Source: Symsagittifera roscoffensis
Lineage: Eukaryota; Xenacoelomorpha; Acoela; Convolutidae
DNA length: 64,000 nucleotides
Reading direction: 5' to 3'
Assembly (NCBI RefSeq): GCF_963678635.1
Contig: NC_087064.1
Coordinates: 50,920,684 to 50,984,683 of the forward strand
Below are positions 32,601 through 41,654 of this stretch, piece by piece; the first letter of the stretch is position 1, and each line of letters opens with the position of its first letter. Made by a program: the position numbers and the translations under genes. The notes below the pieces were generated by a model that saw only the letters and a list, made by a program, of their open reading frames with translations, ran no database searches and was not told the origin of the DNA.

Positions 32601-34042
32601 AGCTTGTGTATGCAATGGTAGCCTTACTTTCGGAAGGAAAATATGATGTGATCATATCGGCCCCGAATCGCATGATAGAAATGGAGAACCTGAGGCCACT
32701 TAAGGCTGAACTGCCTGCAGTATGGTCAGATATCTCAAACGCGATGAGAAGATTCAAGGACCACGCGCTACACATGTTAGTGTTGGACGAAGTGCTGGGG
32801 TTGGAACTGTCCAACTTCAGTCGGCAACTCAAACTGAAACCGGGAATAGACGACGACCGTCGAGTGATCACGGCAATGTCCAACGACTTATGGTTCCGAG
32901 CAATGGAAGTGGCAGGTGAAGACACAAGAAGGAAAAATTCACTGGAGACGAGAGCTCATCTGGAGGCGATGGTTCTGAGAACCAAGCCGGAAGCCAACCA
33001 GTGGCTGCACCTGAACCCTAGAGTAGCGGCATTGGGTGCAGATGCTTTTCAGCAAGGCCCCGTAATGATCACGAAGATACATGCCTACTTGTTGAAGGAG
33101 GTGAACCTGGCGGAAAATGCCGGAGAAAAGACCGCTGAGTTTGTGAACAGAATGTGTCAGTTTACTCTGGAAACCTTCTGGACCCAGGAAGTGAGGGGAC
33201 AGGAGGGATTTGAAAGGACAGACAGCATGCTAGAAGGGTTGGGGGCCGGATGGACCGCGTCCTTCTTGGCAAAAGTTTACCCGAAAGTCTCGCACTATTT
33301 GATAAAGGAATTCCTCCAAGCAGTAGTGAGAGTATCGATAGTGGAATTAATAGCCTTGTTCGTGACATTCGGAGCGGAGAGTTTCGTGAAAGGACCGGCG
33401 ATACTGCTCACGGATGGAATACAGAACCTGCGACTATATGGACTTCTGACATTGATAGCAATAACCCACGGAAACTTGGGAGGACTAATGAAATTGGCAC
33501 GTTGTCCAGAGCAGATGAAAGAGAGAGTGAGGAACCTGGATATGAAGAAATCCACGGACTCGTGGAACAAAATAAGAGATCTGAGACACACTCTTATCCA
33601 ATATCTCTTGCAGCAAAATCGCTTTGGAACCGGAGAAGACGAGACAATTGAAAGAGAGGAAGATGTTAGACGACATGTTGGAGGCATGCCGCTATTAACG
33701 GATCTGAGCTTGGCTATGAGGACCGATCCCTTGGCGCTGATCAGAGGAGTCACGGAGTTCGTGACAGTGATCTATGGACCAGCAGTCACGTTTGCGTTCC
33801 CTGACGTTAAAGTGGAAGCATATAGGAGATCGGTGCTGCACCTGAACCTCATATCGGCAGTGGACGGTAGTACACTGAACTGGTGTGAGCAGAACACATT
33901 GCGGGAGCTCATGAGTGAAGATCTGTTATTTGCGAAAATATCGGAGCCAGAGATGACAGTCATCAATTTTGACGATCAATTCCGTGACCGCATGGGAGAA
34001 GTAGAAAGAGGACACATCGAGGTGTTTCCAAAGCTTTGGAAT
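29639..34042 (+). CDS. Copy 2 second ORF: coiled coil, SGNH/GDSL hydrolase, SGNH-like second domain
   Basis: ATG 29639 matches the copy 1 start and is preferred over the upstream in-frame TTG. About 1,468 residues are open before an inserted LTR piece. Residues about 160-230 predict a coiled coil. The SGNH hydrolase lies at about 400-580: GDSL with Ser409, FGGAT, GTND with Asn458, and DGIHF with Asp552 and His555; all catalytic positions are present. A second domain at about 880-1080 has FAGIND (Gly918-Asp921), SPGYAHIP and LDEVLGLELSNF, resembling SGNH block III but without a visible nucleophile. Downstream are helical blocks shared with copy 1 (YGPAVTFAFPD, LNWCEQN). SGNH enzymes are esterases, and esterase-type ORF1s are known in CR1-like LINEs. 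The role here is unknown. Confidence 0.85.
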
Positions 34043-34304
34043 CTGAGACCCAGCCATGAGCTCACTATTTCTGCATGTAATCTAGTTAATTTGAGTGTTT
34101 TGACCGAAGCCGAAGGCAGTAACGTTTTTGTCGACCCGATGTTAGAAAAGACCACCGAAAAGTACTGGCTTGGTAGAGACGGTGAAAAGCATGCAAAGCT
34201 CTGTTTAGACGCTAGCCAGTCGTCTTAAGACTTAGTTTTGTTTTCCGTCGATATGTATCTTCCGGGCGAATGTTACATGTATGTTTTTATGGCGCTCCTG
34301 GGTG
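34043..34304 (+). repeat. LTR plus primer-site fragment inserted in the second ORF
   Basis: These 262 bases match 16990-17251, i.e. the right part of the LTR and the first 27 bases of the leader, ending at the last base of the candidate primer site. The fragment follows the 3' LTR variant at the GTTTTTG site. It breaks the second ORF, which now stops at TAA 34226-34228 inside the fragment. Confidence 0.9.
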
Positions 34305-34488
34305 GCGCTCCTTATGGCGACCCTATGACAAAACGAATGGTGAAATAACCAGAGTGCCTCGTCTCACTGCAGCATATCACAAGGTGAGAGAAGATACGAA
34401 GGACTGGGGCGATTACAAGAAGCTACCGGAGGCAATCCCTAATAAGAAGGATGTTGCTCGGAGCAGTCTCCGTGGTACAAACTCCTAG
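34305..34488 (+). pseudogene. Copy 2 second ORF, short shifted segment after the LTR fragment
   Basis: A reading in a different frame (about 34340-34450: RVPRLTAAYHKVRED and KKLPEAIPNKK) aligns with copy 1 at about 9920-10030 (RVPAWKKSFELVKRE, VLPTSILEFPTV). A further frame change near 34445 leads into the next segment. The start at 34305 repeats GGCGCTCC from the fragment's end, suggesting a slip at the junction. Confidence 0.6.
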
Positions 34489-36106
34489 GTTGAGAGCATT
34501 CGAGACCAATGAGAGGAGAGAAGGGAATTTCTCGGTGACGATGGATTCATACTTCATGGGGAGAAATGCCGCCGTGTTACAGTACACACGATTTGCATAC
34601 ACGGATCAAGCGACGAGAAGGCGAATAAGCAACGCCGCTACTCCCAAGCCTGGAAGATTTGATGAGGAATGGAAGGGACTAGGCTTAGCTCCGAGGAGAA
34701 TGAGAGGAAGGACAGAATTGCCTGAAGCCTCATTGATCCTGACTAGCGTAAAACAGGAAATGAAAGTGGGAGGAGTACTGCAGACAAGAACTTTCCTAGC
34801 ACCCTTCGGCTGCGAAGAAATCAAAGTGGTCCATGGAGAAGAGGAAGATAAATCGGCCGGTACATTGCTCATACCGAGATTCCAGGAAGAAGCCGACAAT
34901 GACGGACAAGGGCCATCGAGCGCGAACAAGGATAAGTCAGAAGGAGATGACGGACAGGGTGGAAGCCGTCAGACTGAAGAACCCATGCAACAAGATCAAG
35001 CTGGTGGGGAAGACGACAGGGCATCGACAGGAGGAACATCCAGCCTGGATTTCAATATCTTCAGTGATCTTGAGAATAATGCAGACACGTTGGAAACGAC
35101 TGAGCCAGCGGATGAAGGCATCTCGACACTGGAGCCTCCGTCAGCCTTTATGGAAATGAAACAGAATTTGCCGGAGAGCAGCTCTCCTGGCAATTCAAGA
35201 AATAACGACCAGAGAATCCTCATGGAATCACCTCGGAGGAGAAGAATAGAGGCCTCAGCCAGAGTACCTTTCTTGGGAACGCTGCCCGAAGAAGAATGGG
35301 AAGTACATCACCGAGACCACGAGAGTAAGACGGGATGTAAGCTGGACAGAGTGGCGTTTATGGAAGAAGTCTGGACCGTGATTCAGAGCTATGGGACCCA
35401 GTCCATCCTCAAAACAGGTCTCAATCAACCCTTGATGAGAGAAGTACTTGACAAGCTTGATGAGTGTGAAGGGAGACTGAGTGAGTTATTGATCGACTCA
35501 GCCACTGATGAGAGTGAAGCGAATTCTCCCATCAAGATGACACCGCAGGACGATGAAGGAGAGGTGGTGTACCTGTCAAGGACCAGGAGAGGGACGATGC
35601 GATCGAAAATGGTGATTGATAAAATCAATGCGATGAAAATGAAGTTAGGCAGCAGAGTGATGCCGAGGAGAATTGGGAAGACGAAAGTGGATTCAGAAAT
35701 ATCGATGAAAGCTGGTAACTCAGCGAAAAGAAAACGAGTCGAGGAGGTCATGGATTTGGGGCAAGGTGATTATCAATTGTCTGGCACAGATAGAATATTA
35801 ACTGATATAGCGATGGTGCCACCCATTCTCATGGCGGGGATAAAGTCAACCGGTTATAAATCCAAAAGGAGCGACCGCACTCTGACTGGAGCAACCTTGG
35901 AAATGGAAATACTCAGCCAATGTGGAGAGAGCAAAATGAGGGACTTCAAGCCATCTCCCATGAATCATGGAAAGGGAAGTGTTGCAGGACAACTAACACC
36001 AGTGGAATACAACCGACTGACAGTGTCGGAGACAGTGTCGATGGATGAACCCAAGGTGGATACATGGAGATGTTGGAATGCCGAAACTCGGCTAGAGGGT
36101 ATGTGA
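34451..36106 (+). CDS. Copy 2 second ORF, C-terminal segment
   Basis: Same frame as 29639-34042, matching copy 1 from about 10030 (RMTLGMN) onwards. Shared features: a globular start with a VVHGEEED-like loop, then a long acidic and Ser/Gln-rich region (34830-35230), FLGTLPEEEWE (copy 1 FLGTLDEDAWR), a basic AKRKRVEEV run that could be a nuclear localisation signal, and a degenerate end at TGA 36104. It overlaps the third ORF by 43 bases in another frame, so a programmed or mutational frameshift could join them. No domain is recognised. Confidence 0.75.
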   Translation: MLLGAVSVVQTPRLRAFETNERREGNFSVTMDSYFMGRNAAVLQYTRFAYTDQATRRRISNAATPKPGRFDEEWKGLGLAPRRMRGRTELPEASLILTSVKQEMKVGGVLQTRTFLAPFGCEEIKVVHGEEEDKSAGTLLIPRFQEEADNDGQGPSSANKDKSEGDDGQGGSRQTEEPMQQDQAGGEDDRASTGGTSSLDFNIFSDLENNADTLETTEPADEGISTLEPPSAFMEMKQNLPESSSPGNSRNNDQRILMESPRRRRIEASARVPFLGTLPEEEWEVHHRDHESKTGCKLDRVAFMEEVWTVIQSYGTQSILKTGLNQPLMREVLDKLDECEGRLSELLIDSATDESEANSPIKMTPQDDEGEVVYLSRTRRGTMRSKMVIDKINAMKMKLGSRVMPRRIGKTKVDSEISMKAGNSAKRKRVEEVMDLGQGDYQLSGTDRILTDIAMVPPILMAGIKSTGYKSKRSDRTLTGATLEMEILSQCGESKMRDFKPSPMNHGKGSVAGQLTPVEYNRLTVSETVSMDEPKVDTWRCWNAETRLEGM

Positions 36107-37263
36107 TGGCCCTGGAAGACGAAAAAGCCATGGAGGGTTATCTGGAGATGATGTTGCAAGGCACCACCCTCAAGCAGAAGGCGTATGGAACTTTGGCGTC
36201 GTCTGACGTAGAGGCGGAAACGATCGAGCAGTTAGTGAGCCTTCCATGGAAAGCAGTAGTATTGAGGTATTTCGAGGAAGAAATGAGGACTACGCCAAGA
36301 ATACATGCTCTCGTGGCAGTACCTTACGTAAGGACAGAGTTACAACTCAGGTTCGCCTGGTGCATGATGGGACTGACTCGCGAAGAATATGATTCAGAAG
36401 AAAGAAAGAGATCAAAAGAAGAAAAGGTTTTCCTTATGACGAATCTGAGGGATCTGATAGTCCAGGAGGGAGCAGCAGTAGCGTGTGCGAAGCGGAGAGA
36501 CGCTCTCTGTTTCATTCGATTCCTGATAGAGCAGATTTCAGTACCTGCATTAAACACTTGTGTTAAAATGTTGAGGGAAGGCGATGAGCGAACGAAAGCC
36601 TTATTCTTGCTAGCACTGCTGGATATGCAGCAAAGTAAACCGATGAGGGTAAACATGAAAGAACCTGAGGAATTGGAACCCATGAAAAAGATAGACGAGA
36701 TCAGTAGATTCTCAAACAAGGAGCTGAGACTCACTAAAGAATCTATGGGAGCATTGCCGAAATCCAGTGAATACTGTGGACCGATCAAGAAGAAGTCATA
36801 TAGCTACGTATCCGGGATCATAGGGATAGCGTACAATCCTTTCCTGAGTGAAGACATACGCGATTGCTTCTTTGATTATGAGCAGGCGGTGTTGCTAAGA
36901 TTCTGGACGTCCAGAATTGTAAAGATTAAGAGCGTTAACAATCCACAGGCCAAATTGGGACTGGTCTTGGAAGAAGAGGTGACTGCACCTTCAGTACCAA
37001 AATCCGACAAAAGAGTGGAGTTTGGGTTGGGATTCTCAGATGAATTACTGAGAACGAGCTTGATGACAGTGTGGGAATTGATGAGGCCATCATGGTGTCC
37101 TAGTCCCAACGCTGACTCAATATTACGGGCGACGCAAGACGTACAGAGGGAACTGAATGCAGACTGTAACCTGCGTGACCTCAACATCATATATAATGTG
37201 ATGATAACAGCCTCTAAGAGCAACGGAGAAGATAAGGTGGAGTTGCCTGGCTGGGGACCATAA
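36064..37263 (+). CDS. Copy 2 third ORF, N-terminal half (closed by an in-frame TAA)
   Basis: 400 codons of a helical, charged protein of unknown family. Blocks kept in copy 1: FEEEMRT, RFAWCMMGL, AKRRDALCFIRFL, YVSGIIGIAYNPFL, LLRFWTSRIVKI and RPSWCPSP. The TAA at 37261-37263 is in frame with the second half, which resumes at once with KPGSCL, and copy 1 reads through the equivalent point. The stop is therefore probably a mutation. Whether the ORF starts with its own ATG (36064) or is joined to the second ORF by frameshift is not clear. Confidence 0.72.
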   Translation: MEMLECRNSARGYVMALEDEKAMEGYLEMMLQGTTLKQKAYGTLASSDVEAETIEQLVSLPWKAVVLRYFEEEMRTTPRIHALVAVPYVRTELQLRFAWCMMGLTREEYDSEERKRSKEEKVFLMTNLRDLIVQEGAAVACAKRRDALCFIRFLIEQISVPALNTCVKMLREGDERTKALFLLALLDMQQSKPMRVNMKEPEELEPMKKIDEISRFSNKELRLTKESMGALPKSSEYCGPIKKKSYSYVSGIIGIAYNPFLSEDIRDCFFDYEQAVLLRFWTSRIVKIKSVNNPQAKLGLVLEEEVTAPSVPKSDKRVEFGLGFSDELLRTSLMTVWELMRPSWCPSPNADSILRATQDVQRELNADCNLRDLNIIYNVMITASKSNGEDKVELPGWGP

Positions 37264-38838
37264 GACTGGGTCAAACCTGGTAGCTGTCTGGCGGAAGTCT
37301 GTGGACTGGAGGGTCACGTTTGTGGAGGACTAGACTGTGTGAAGACCCTGGAGAAGCAACACAAGCAATTGACGGTATTGTTTGGAAATGTAGTGATGAA
37401 AGCTAGAACAGAAACGGAACTGATAGCAGATTGCCATGGAGGAACCGATGTGAATCTAGTGACTGCACTAGGATTCTACAGCATGTTTGGTTCTTTAGAG
37501 TCACTATTGAATCTGGAACAGAAACATGAGGTGGTCACAGCCATCAGTGTAGAAGTGTTACCAGGAGTTCTGCAGACTGAGCAGAAATACATAGGAAAAT
37601 GGAGGGAAGCAATCGAGACAGAAATGAACATCAGACACAGCGAAACTTATTGTAGACCATCAGGAGCACGATATTTGGTGGGTTCAACGTTGTCTCCAAT
37701 GTGCAGGAGCAGATATCCTGAACATTTCGTGGCTTTGAACGTGAAGAGTACAAGAACGATCGTGGATCAATCCTTCTCAGTGCCGAAGTGTGTGAGATTG
37801 GCGAGAATATCTGAAAAGTCTTACGAGTTACTATGTAAGATGTTCTCAGCAGTCCCAGAGAGAACCAAAGAAGAATTGGAGTCAATACTAGGAAAGAAGT
37901 TCATGGGATATGTGAGCGGGAACTTCAGTGACTTTGAGAGACAGAAACAGAGAGGATCAACTGTTACAGATTACAATACAGTAGACGAGAATGATGAAGT
38001 CCACCGAGTGATGATGGAACTGGAACCATTACTGGAAGCTTCGGGAAAACGTAATTGGAGGAGCATCATATTGACGCATGACGAGTTTCCCTGCCACTGC
38101 TTGCTGCAGACTTGGTGGTATCCCGAGCGTAGTAATCTGGTGTTGAGCTGGGACTCTGGAGAGCTGCTCTCCATGGGTTTACCAGACTCATCACAGCCCA
38201 TAACAATAGTGATAGTGGGAGTTATGATGGCGATACGATGGCTGGAAGCTCATGTGAAAGAAAACAATAGACAGGAGGCACCGACGAGAGAACAGTTGCG
38301 GAAATTGGATTGTCTGAAAGATTTAGATCTTTTTGAGACAATGTGCAAGATTTTAAGCATTCCGATGGAAGTGAAGAAGATATGGGCAAGAAAACGATTG
38401 ATTCCATGGTTCAGAGCTAACATGACTGCATGGTTGTACGAGTATGCGAAAAAGCATATGTCGAAGCATGGCAGAGTGTACAGTGAATGTCAGCTGGACA
38501 TTGGGGCAGGAGCTTTCAAGCGAGCTTTCGTGACTCATCGGAATGCAGTGACCACCGCTGTGAAAAGAATTTCCAGGACGAGTGAACGTAGTGGAAATGA
38601 GAAGGCAGAGATGCTGAAAGAAGATTTGGAGAGAAACGTGACGTTGTGTCTCCACAACAGCTTCTGCAGGAACAGAGAATCTAACGTGGATCCCCTACCT
38701 TGCTGTAAACAGAGGGTAGAAGAGCAGAAGTGTTGGAGGACGGCTTCCAACAGCGTCAGGATAGCCAACGACGTGCTACAAGACACGGAAACCGAAAGTG
38801 CGGAGTCAGTATCACAGGAGGAAGAAATGGAACATTGA
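37264..38838 (+). CDS. Copy 2 third ORF, C-terminal half with Cys/His cluster
   Basis: Same frame as the N-terminal half; the first ATG after the stop is at 37339, but homology begins directly at 37264. A C-x4-C-x4-H-x-C-x4-C cluster (about 37284-37337) is shared with copy 1 and suggests a zinc site. Other conserved blocks: VNLVTALGFYSMF, SVPKCVRLARIS, MELEPLLEASGKRN, FPCHCLLQTWWYP, PWFRANMTAWLY and LHNSFCRNRES. The C-terminus is acidic. Unrecognised; not like a retroviral envelope, since no signal peptide or membrane helix is apparent. Confidence 0.72.
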   Translation, partial: DWVKPGSCLAEVCGLEGHVCGGLDCVKTLEKQHKQLTVLFGNVVMKARTETELIADCHGGTDVNLVTALGFYSMFGSLESLLNLEQKHEVVTAISVEVLPGVLQTEQKYIGKWREAIETEMNIRHSETYCRPSGARYLVGSTLSPMCRSRYPEHFVALNVKSTRTIVDQSFSVPKCVRLARISEKSYELLCKMFSAVPERTKEELESILGKKFMGYVSGNFSDFERQKQRGSTVTDYNTVDENDEVHRVMMELEPLLEASGKRNWRSIILTHDEFPCHCLLQTWWYPERSNLVLSWDSGELLSMGLPDSSQPITIVIVGVMMAIRWLEAHVKENNRQEAPTREQLRKLDCLKDLDLFETMCKILSIPMEVKKIWARKRLIPWFRANMTAWLYEYAKKHMSKHGRVYSECQLDIGAGAFKRAFVTHRNAVTTAVKRISRTSERSGNEKAEMLKEDLERNVTLCLHNSFCRNRESNVDPLPCCKQRVEEQKCWRTASNSVRIANDVLQDTETESAESVSQEEEMEH

Positions 38839-39645
38839 TGAATGGTCGAAAAAACAAGATGCAAAAAGAAAGAAAATAAGAAGAATTTAGAAGTTTTAGA
38901 ACTTCTAAACGACGAAAAAAGAAGAGAACAAAGGAGTGATGAAGAAAAGTTAGAACTCAGAATTGTTTTATGTGTGTGAAAAACTCAAGAGAGAAACCAA
39001 GCAACCAAGTTGTAATTGAAAACTGAAACACTAAGTTGAGTTTTGAAATTGTTGCATTTATAAATTTGCATTTTGATTTTAGTTGAAGTGGCTTTAGAGA
39101 CACTCACTTACTATTTATTTAGGAAGGCTTAAGTGAAGGAGTATATTTAAATATTCCAGCCTGCATGACTGTTTTTAATCACTTAGGAAGACTGATCACT
39201 TTGTGGTGACATGGAAGGCTTGAGTAATCTCTCGAAGAGGGAGATTGTTTCATAGTTCTTTCTAACCACAAAGTTTCTTAGTTTTAATATTCAGGACAAT
39301 AACAAGCAAGATTTCCGAAGGGAAAAGCGTAGTAGGATAATTTTAGCTTGTTGGTTGGCAGGACTGTCCTGCAAGCCAACACCTTTTAAATCTAAGAGAA
39401 AAAGTTTTAATCGGGACATTGACATTGGAAGTCAGAAAATATGTTTTATCTTGAGTCATATCCTCAATGTGCAGATTAATGAGAGAATTTGAAGGCTATA
39501 GTGATGTAGTATGATGCCATTTATGTTCTGCAGTGAGTCGATGTGACGTGGATAAAAGTAATTTCGTGCATTTTATAAATTCTGTTCGATGACACTGTAA
39601 CCATTTTACGAATATTGCGTGATTCAATGAGGACATTGACCGGAC
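38839..39645 (+). other. Copy 2 3' untranslated region
   Basis: About 800 AT-rich bases with no coding signal between the third ORF's stop and the polypurine tract. It contains several short direct repeats of GGAAGGCTT(A/G)AGT near 39124 and 39211. I see nothing else definite. Confidence 0.6.
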
Positions 39646-39658
39646 TGTCCGGGGAGTA
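39646..39658 (+). promoter_or_regulatory. Polypurine tract at the 3' LTR
   Basis: TGTCCGGGGAGTA directly abuts the first base of the 3' LTR, where plus-strand priming occurs in LTR retroelements. The purine run is short (GGGGAG). The same TGTCCGGGGAG core recurs inside the coding region. Confidence 0.65.
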
Positions 39659-40581
39659 TGTGACATTCGACCAGAATGTGAAAAATGCAATCTCTGCAGA
39701 ATTCGAATTTTTAGCAGCGAGCCTTCCGGATTGGTGGTTATTACGAACTAAGAACGTTATTGGAACGATTGGCCAAACGGTGAGGGCTAGAATATTCTGG
39801 TATTTTAAAATTTCAAAAATTCGAATTATGACGTCATATTTCTGAGAAACGTCAGAAAAGGCCATTTTGGCTAAAACGAGAAAGAAAAAAAAACAACATT
39901 AGCTGCGCTAGCAACAACAACGAAATTGAGATCGGAAAACGACAACGTGTTACAGAGTAACAGAAGAATATTCCGAGTTGCAACTATTGTGCTGCTACAA
40001 TAGTTGCAAGGCCATTGCGAACAACGGTGAAGGGTGAGAGACGGCCTTCCGGATTAAGAGAAAATCAGGATTAGCGAGCTTGATCCAGCGGATTCATCAA
40101 TCCGGAAGGGTAAAGGAACTGAAACTTTTATCCTGTTGCATAAACTTTTAGCTTCCTGTCATGTCCTGACTTGAATTTAATTAATATCTGGATTCATTTT
40201 GATAGGGATGAGAAACTAGGAGTTGGGGGAAGGGGTTGATCCGTCTTCGATGGAGATGATGATTTTTATCTACTGAACAAAAACAATAGTAATATAATAA
40301 ATAGTAGTAGCCCTGTTTTTAGGAGTAACCTCGTGGTCTGGGGATACTGAGACCCAGCCATGAGCTCACTATTTCTGCATGTAATCTAGTTAATTTGAGT
40401 GTTTTGACCGAAGCCGAAGGCAGTAACGTTTTTGTCGACCCGATGTTAGAAAAGACCACCGAAAAGTACTGGCTTGGTAGAGACGGTGAAAAGCATGCAA
40501 AGCTCTGTTTAGACGCTAGCCAGTCGTCTTAAGACTTAGTTTTGTTTTCCGTCGATATGTATCTTCCGGGCGAATGTTACA
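39659..40581 (+). repeat. Copy 2 3' LTR
   Basis: 923 bp, same length as the 5' LTR, with about eight substitutions seen by eye (for example GAACGATT versus GAACTATT near 39763, and GTTTTTG versus GTTGTTG near 40429). The twin hairpins start at 39978. The final A at 40581 may instead belong to the target duplication. Confidence 0.95.
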
Positions 40582-40663
40582 AAGCTCTGTTTAGACGTTG
40601 GCCAGTCGTCTTAGGACTTAGTTTTATTTTCCGTCGATATGTATCTTCCGGGCGATTGTTACA
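40582..40663 (+). repeat. Copy 1 3' LTR, right part
   Basis: Continues the LTR interrupted at 16301 (AAGCTCTGTTTAGACG onwards) and ends GGGCGATTGTTACA at 40663. Several bases differ from copy 2's LTR, as in the left part, which supports its assignment to copy 1. Confidence 0.85.
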
Positions 40664-41456
40664 TCTTTTGGTGGTCTTTCTATTATCGGGTCGACAAAAC
40701 GTTACTGCTTTGGGCTTCGGTCAAAACACCCAAATTAACTAGATTACATGAAGAAATAGTGAGCTCATGGCTGGGTCTCAGTATCCCCAGACCACGAGGT
40801 CACTCCTAAAAACAGGGCTACTACTATTTATTGAATTATTATTGTTTTTGTTCAGTAGATAAAAATCATCATCTCCATCGACGATGGATCAACCCTTTCC
40901 CCCAACTCCTAGCTTCTCATCCTAGCAAAATGAATTCAGATGTTAATTAAATTCAATTCAAGACATAACAGGGAAGCTAAAATTTTGTATAAAATGATAT
41001 AAGTTCCAGTCCCGAGACCCCTCCGGATCCTGAATTCGGGGAAATAAGACCCTTATCTTCCTTCCGGAAGGCTGTCTTTCACCCTTCACCGTTGTTCGCA
41101 ACGGCCTTGCAACTATTGTAGCAACACAATAGTTGCAACTCGGAACGGTCACTGCTACTTCTGCAATTTGTTGTTGTTTTCCAATCACAATTCTCGTCGT
41201 TATCGCTATCGCAACTAATGTCGTGTTTTATTTCGTTTTTCTGCCAAAATGGTCGTTTCTGACGTTTCTCAGAAATATGACGTCATACTTCGAAAATTTA
41301 AAAATTTGAAACACCCGAATATTCTAGCATTCACCGTTTGGCTAATCGTTCCAATAACGCTCTTATTCCTTCAAAACCGCCAATTCGGAAGGTTCGCTGC
41401 TAAAAACTCGAAATTGCTGCGTCTGCATTTTGGTCCATTCTGGTCGAATGTCACAT
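40664..41456 (-). repeat. Inverted LTR copy of the copy 1 subfamily
   Basis: Reading the minus strand from 41456, the sequence starts TGTGACATTCGACCAG and follows the LTR through the hairpin (41107-41138) to GACCACCAAAAGA at 40664. It lacks the last roughly 130 bases of the LTR. Its variants match copy 1's LTR more than copy 2's, and it retains the left part that copy 1's 3' LTR has lost. Confidence 0.85.
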
Positions 41457-41653
41457 AATCTAGTTAATTTGAGTGTTTTGTCCGAAGCCGAAAGCAGTAA
41501 CGTTTTTGTCGACCCGATGTTAGAAAGACCACCAAAAGAACTGGCTTGGTAGAGACGGTGAAAAGCATGTAGTGCTCTGTTTAGACGTTAGCCAGTCGTC
41601 TTAGAACCTAGCTTTATTTTCCGTCGATATGTATCTTCCGGGCGAATGTTACA
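41457..41653 (+). repeat. Forward LTR right-end fragment
   Basis: Begins TAATCTAGTTAATTTGAG and ends CGAATGTTACA, the right end of the LTR. Its first roughly 90 bases are the inverse of 40664-40751, so together with the inverted LTR they can form a long foldback. Confidence 0.85.
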
Positions 41654-41654
41654 A

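Larger units (their letters stand above)
16302..40581 (+). mobile_element. Giant Ty3/gypsy-class retrotransposon, copy 2, complete with two LTRs (~24.3 kb)
   Basis: Bounded by two 923-bp LTRs, 16302-17224 and 39659-40581, that differ at only about eight places by eye. LTR ends are inverted (TGTGACATTCG and CGAATGTTACA). Flanks are AAAG at 16298-16301 and AAAG at 40581-40584, so the target duplication is 3-4 bp depending on whether the last A belongs to the LTR. The flanks join to give a continuous older LTR, which shows the insertion was nested. The interior carries gag, pro, RT, RNase H, integrase, a macro-like domain, an SGNH ORF and a third ORF. Ty3/gypsy elements are typically 5-10 kb, so this one is very large because of more than 10 kb of extra coding sequence. 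Confidence 0.95.

Noticed and set aside
36064-38838. Retroviral envelope gene
   Set aside because: It lies after pol, but no signal peptide, membrane helix or fusion-peptide-like stretch is apparent.
1-41653. Assignment of the elements to the planarian Burro family and of the host to flatworms
   Set aside because: Size and class fit, but I have no sequence comparison to support it.
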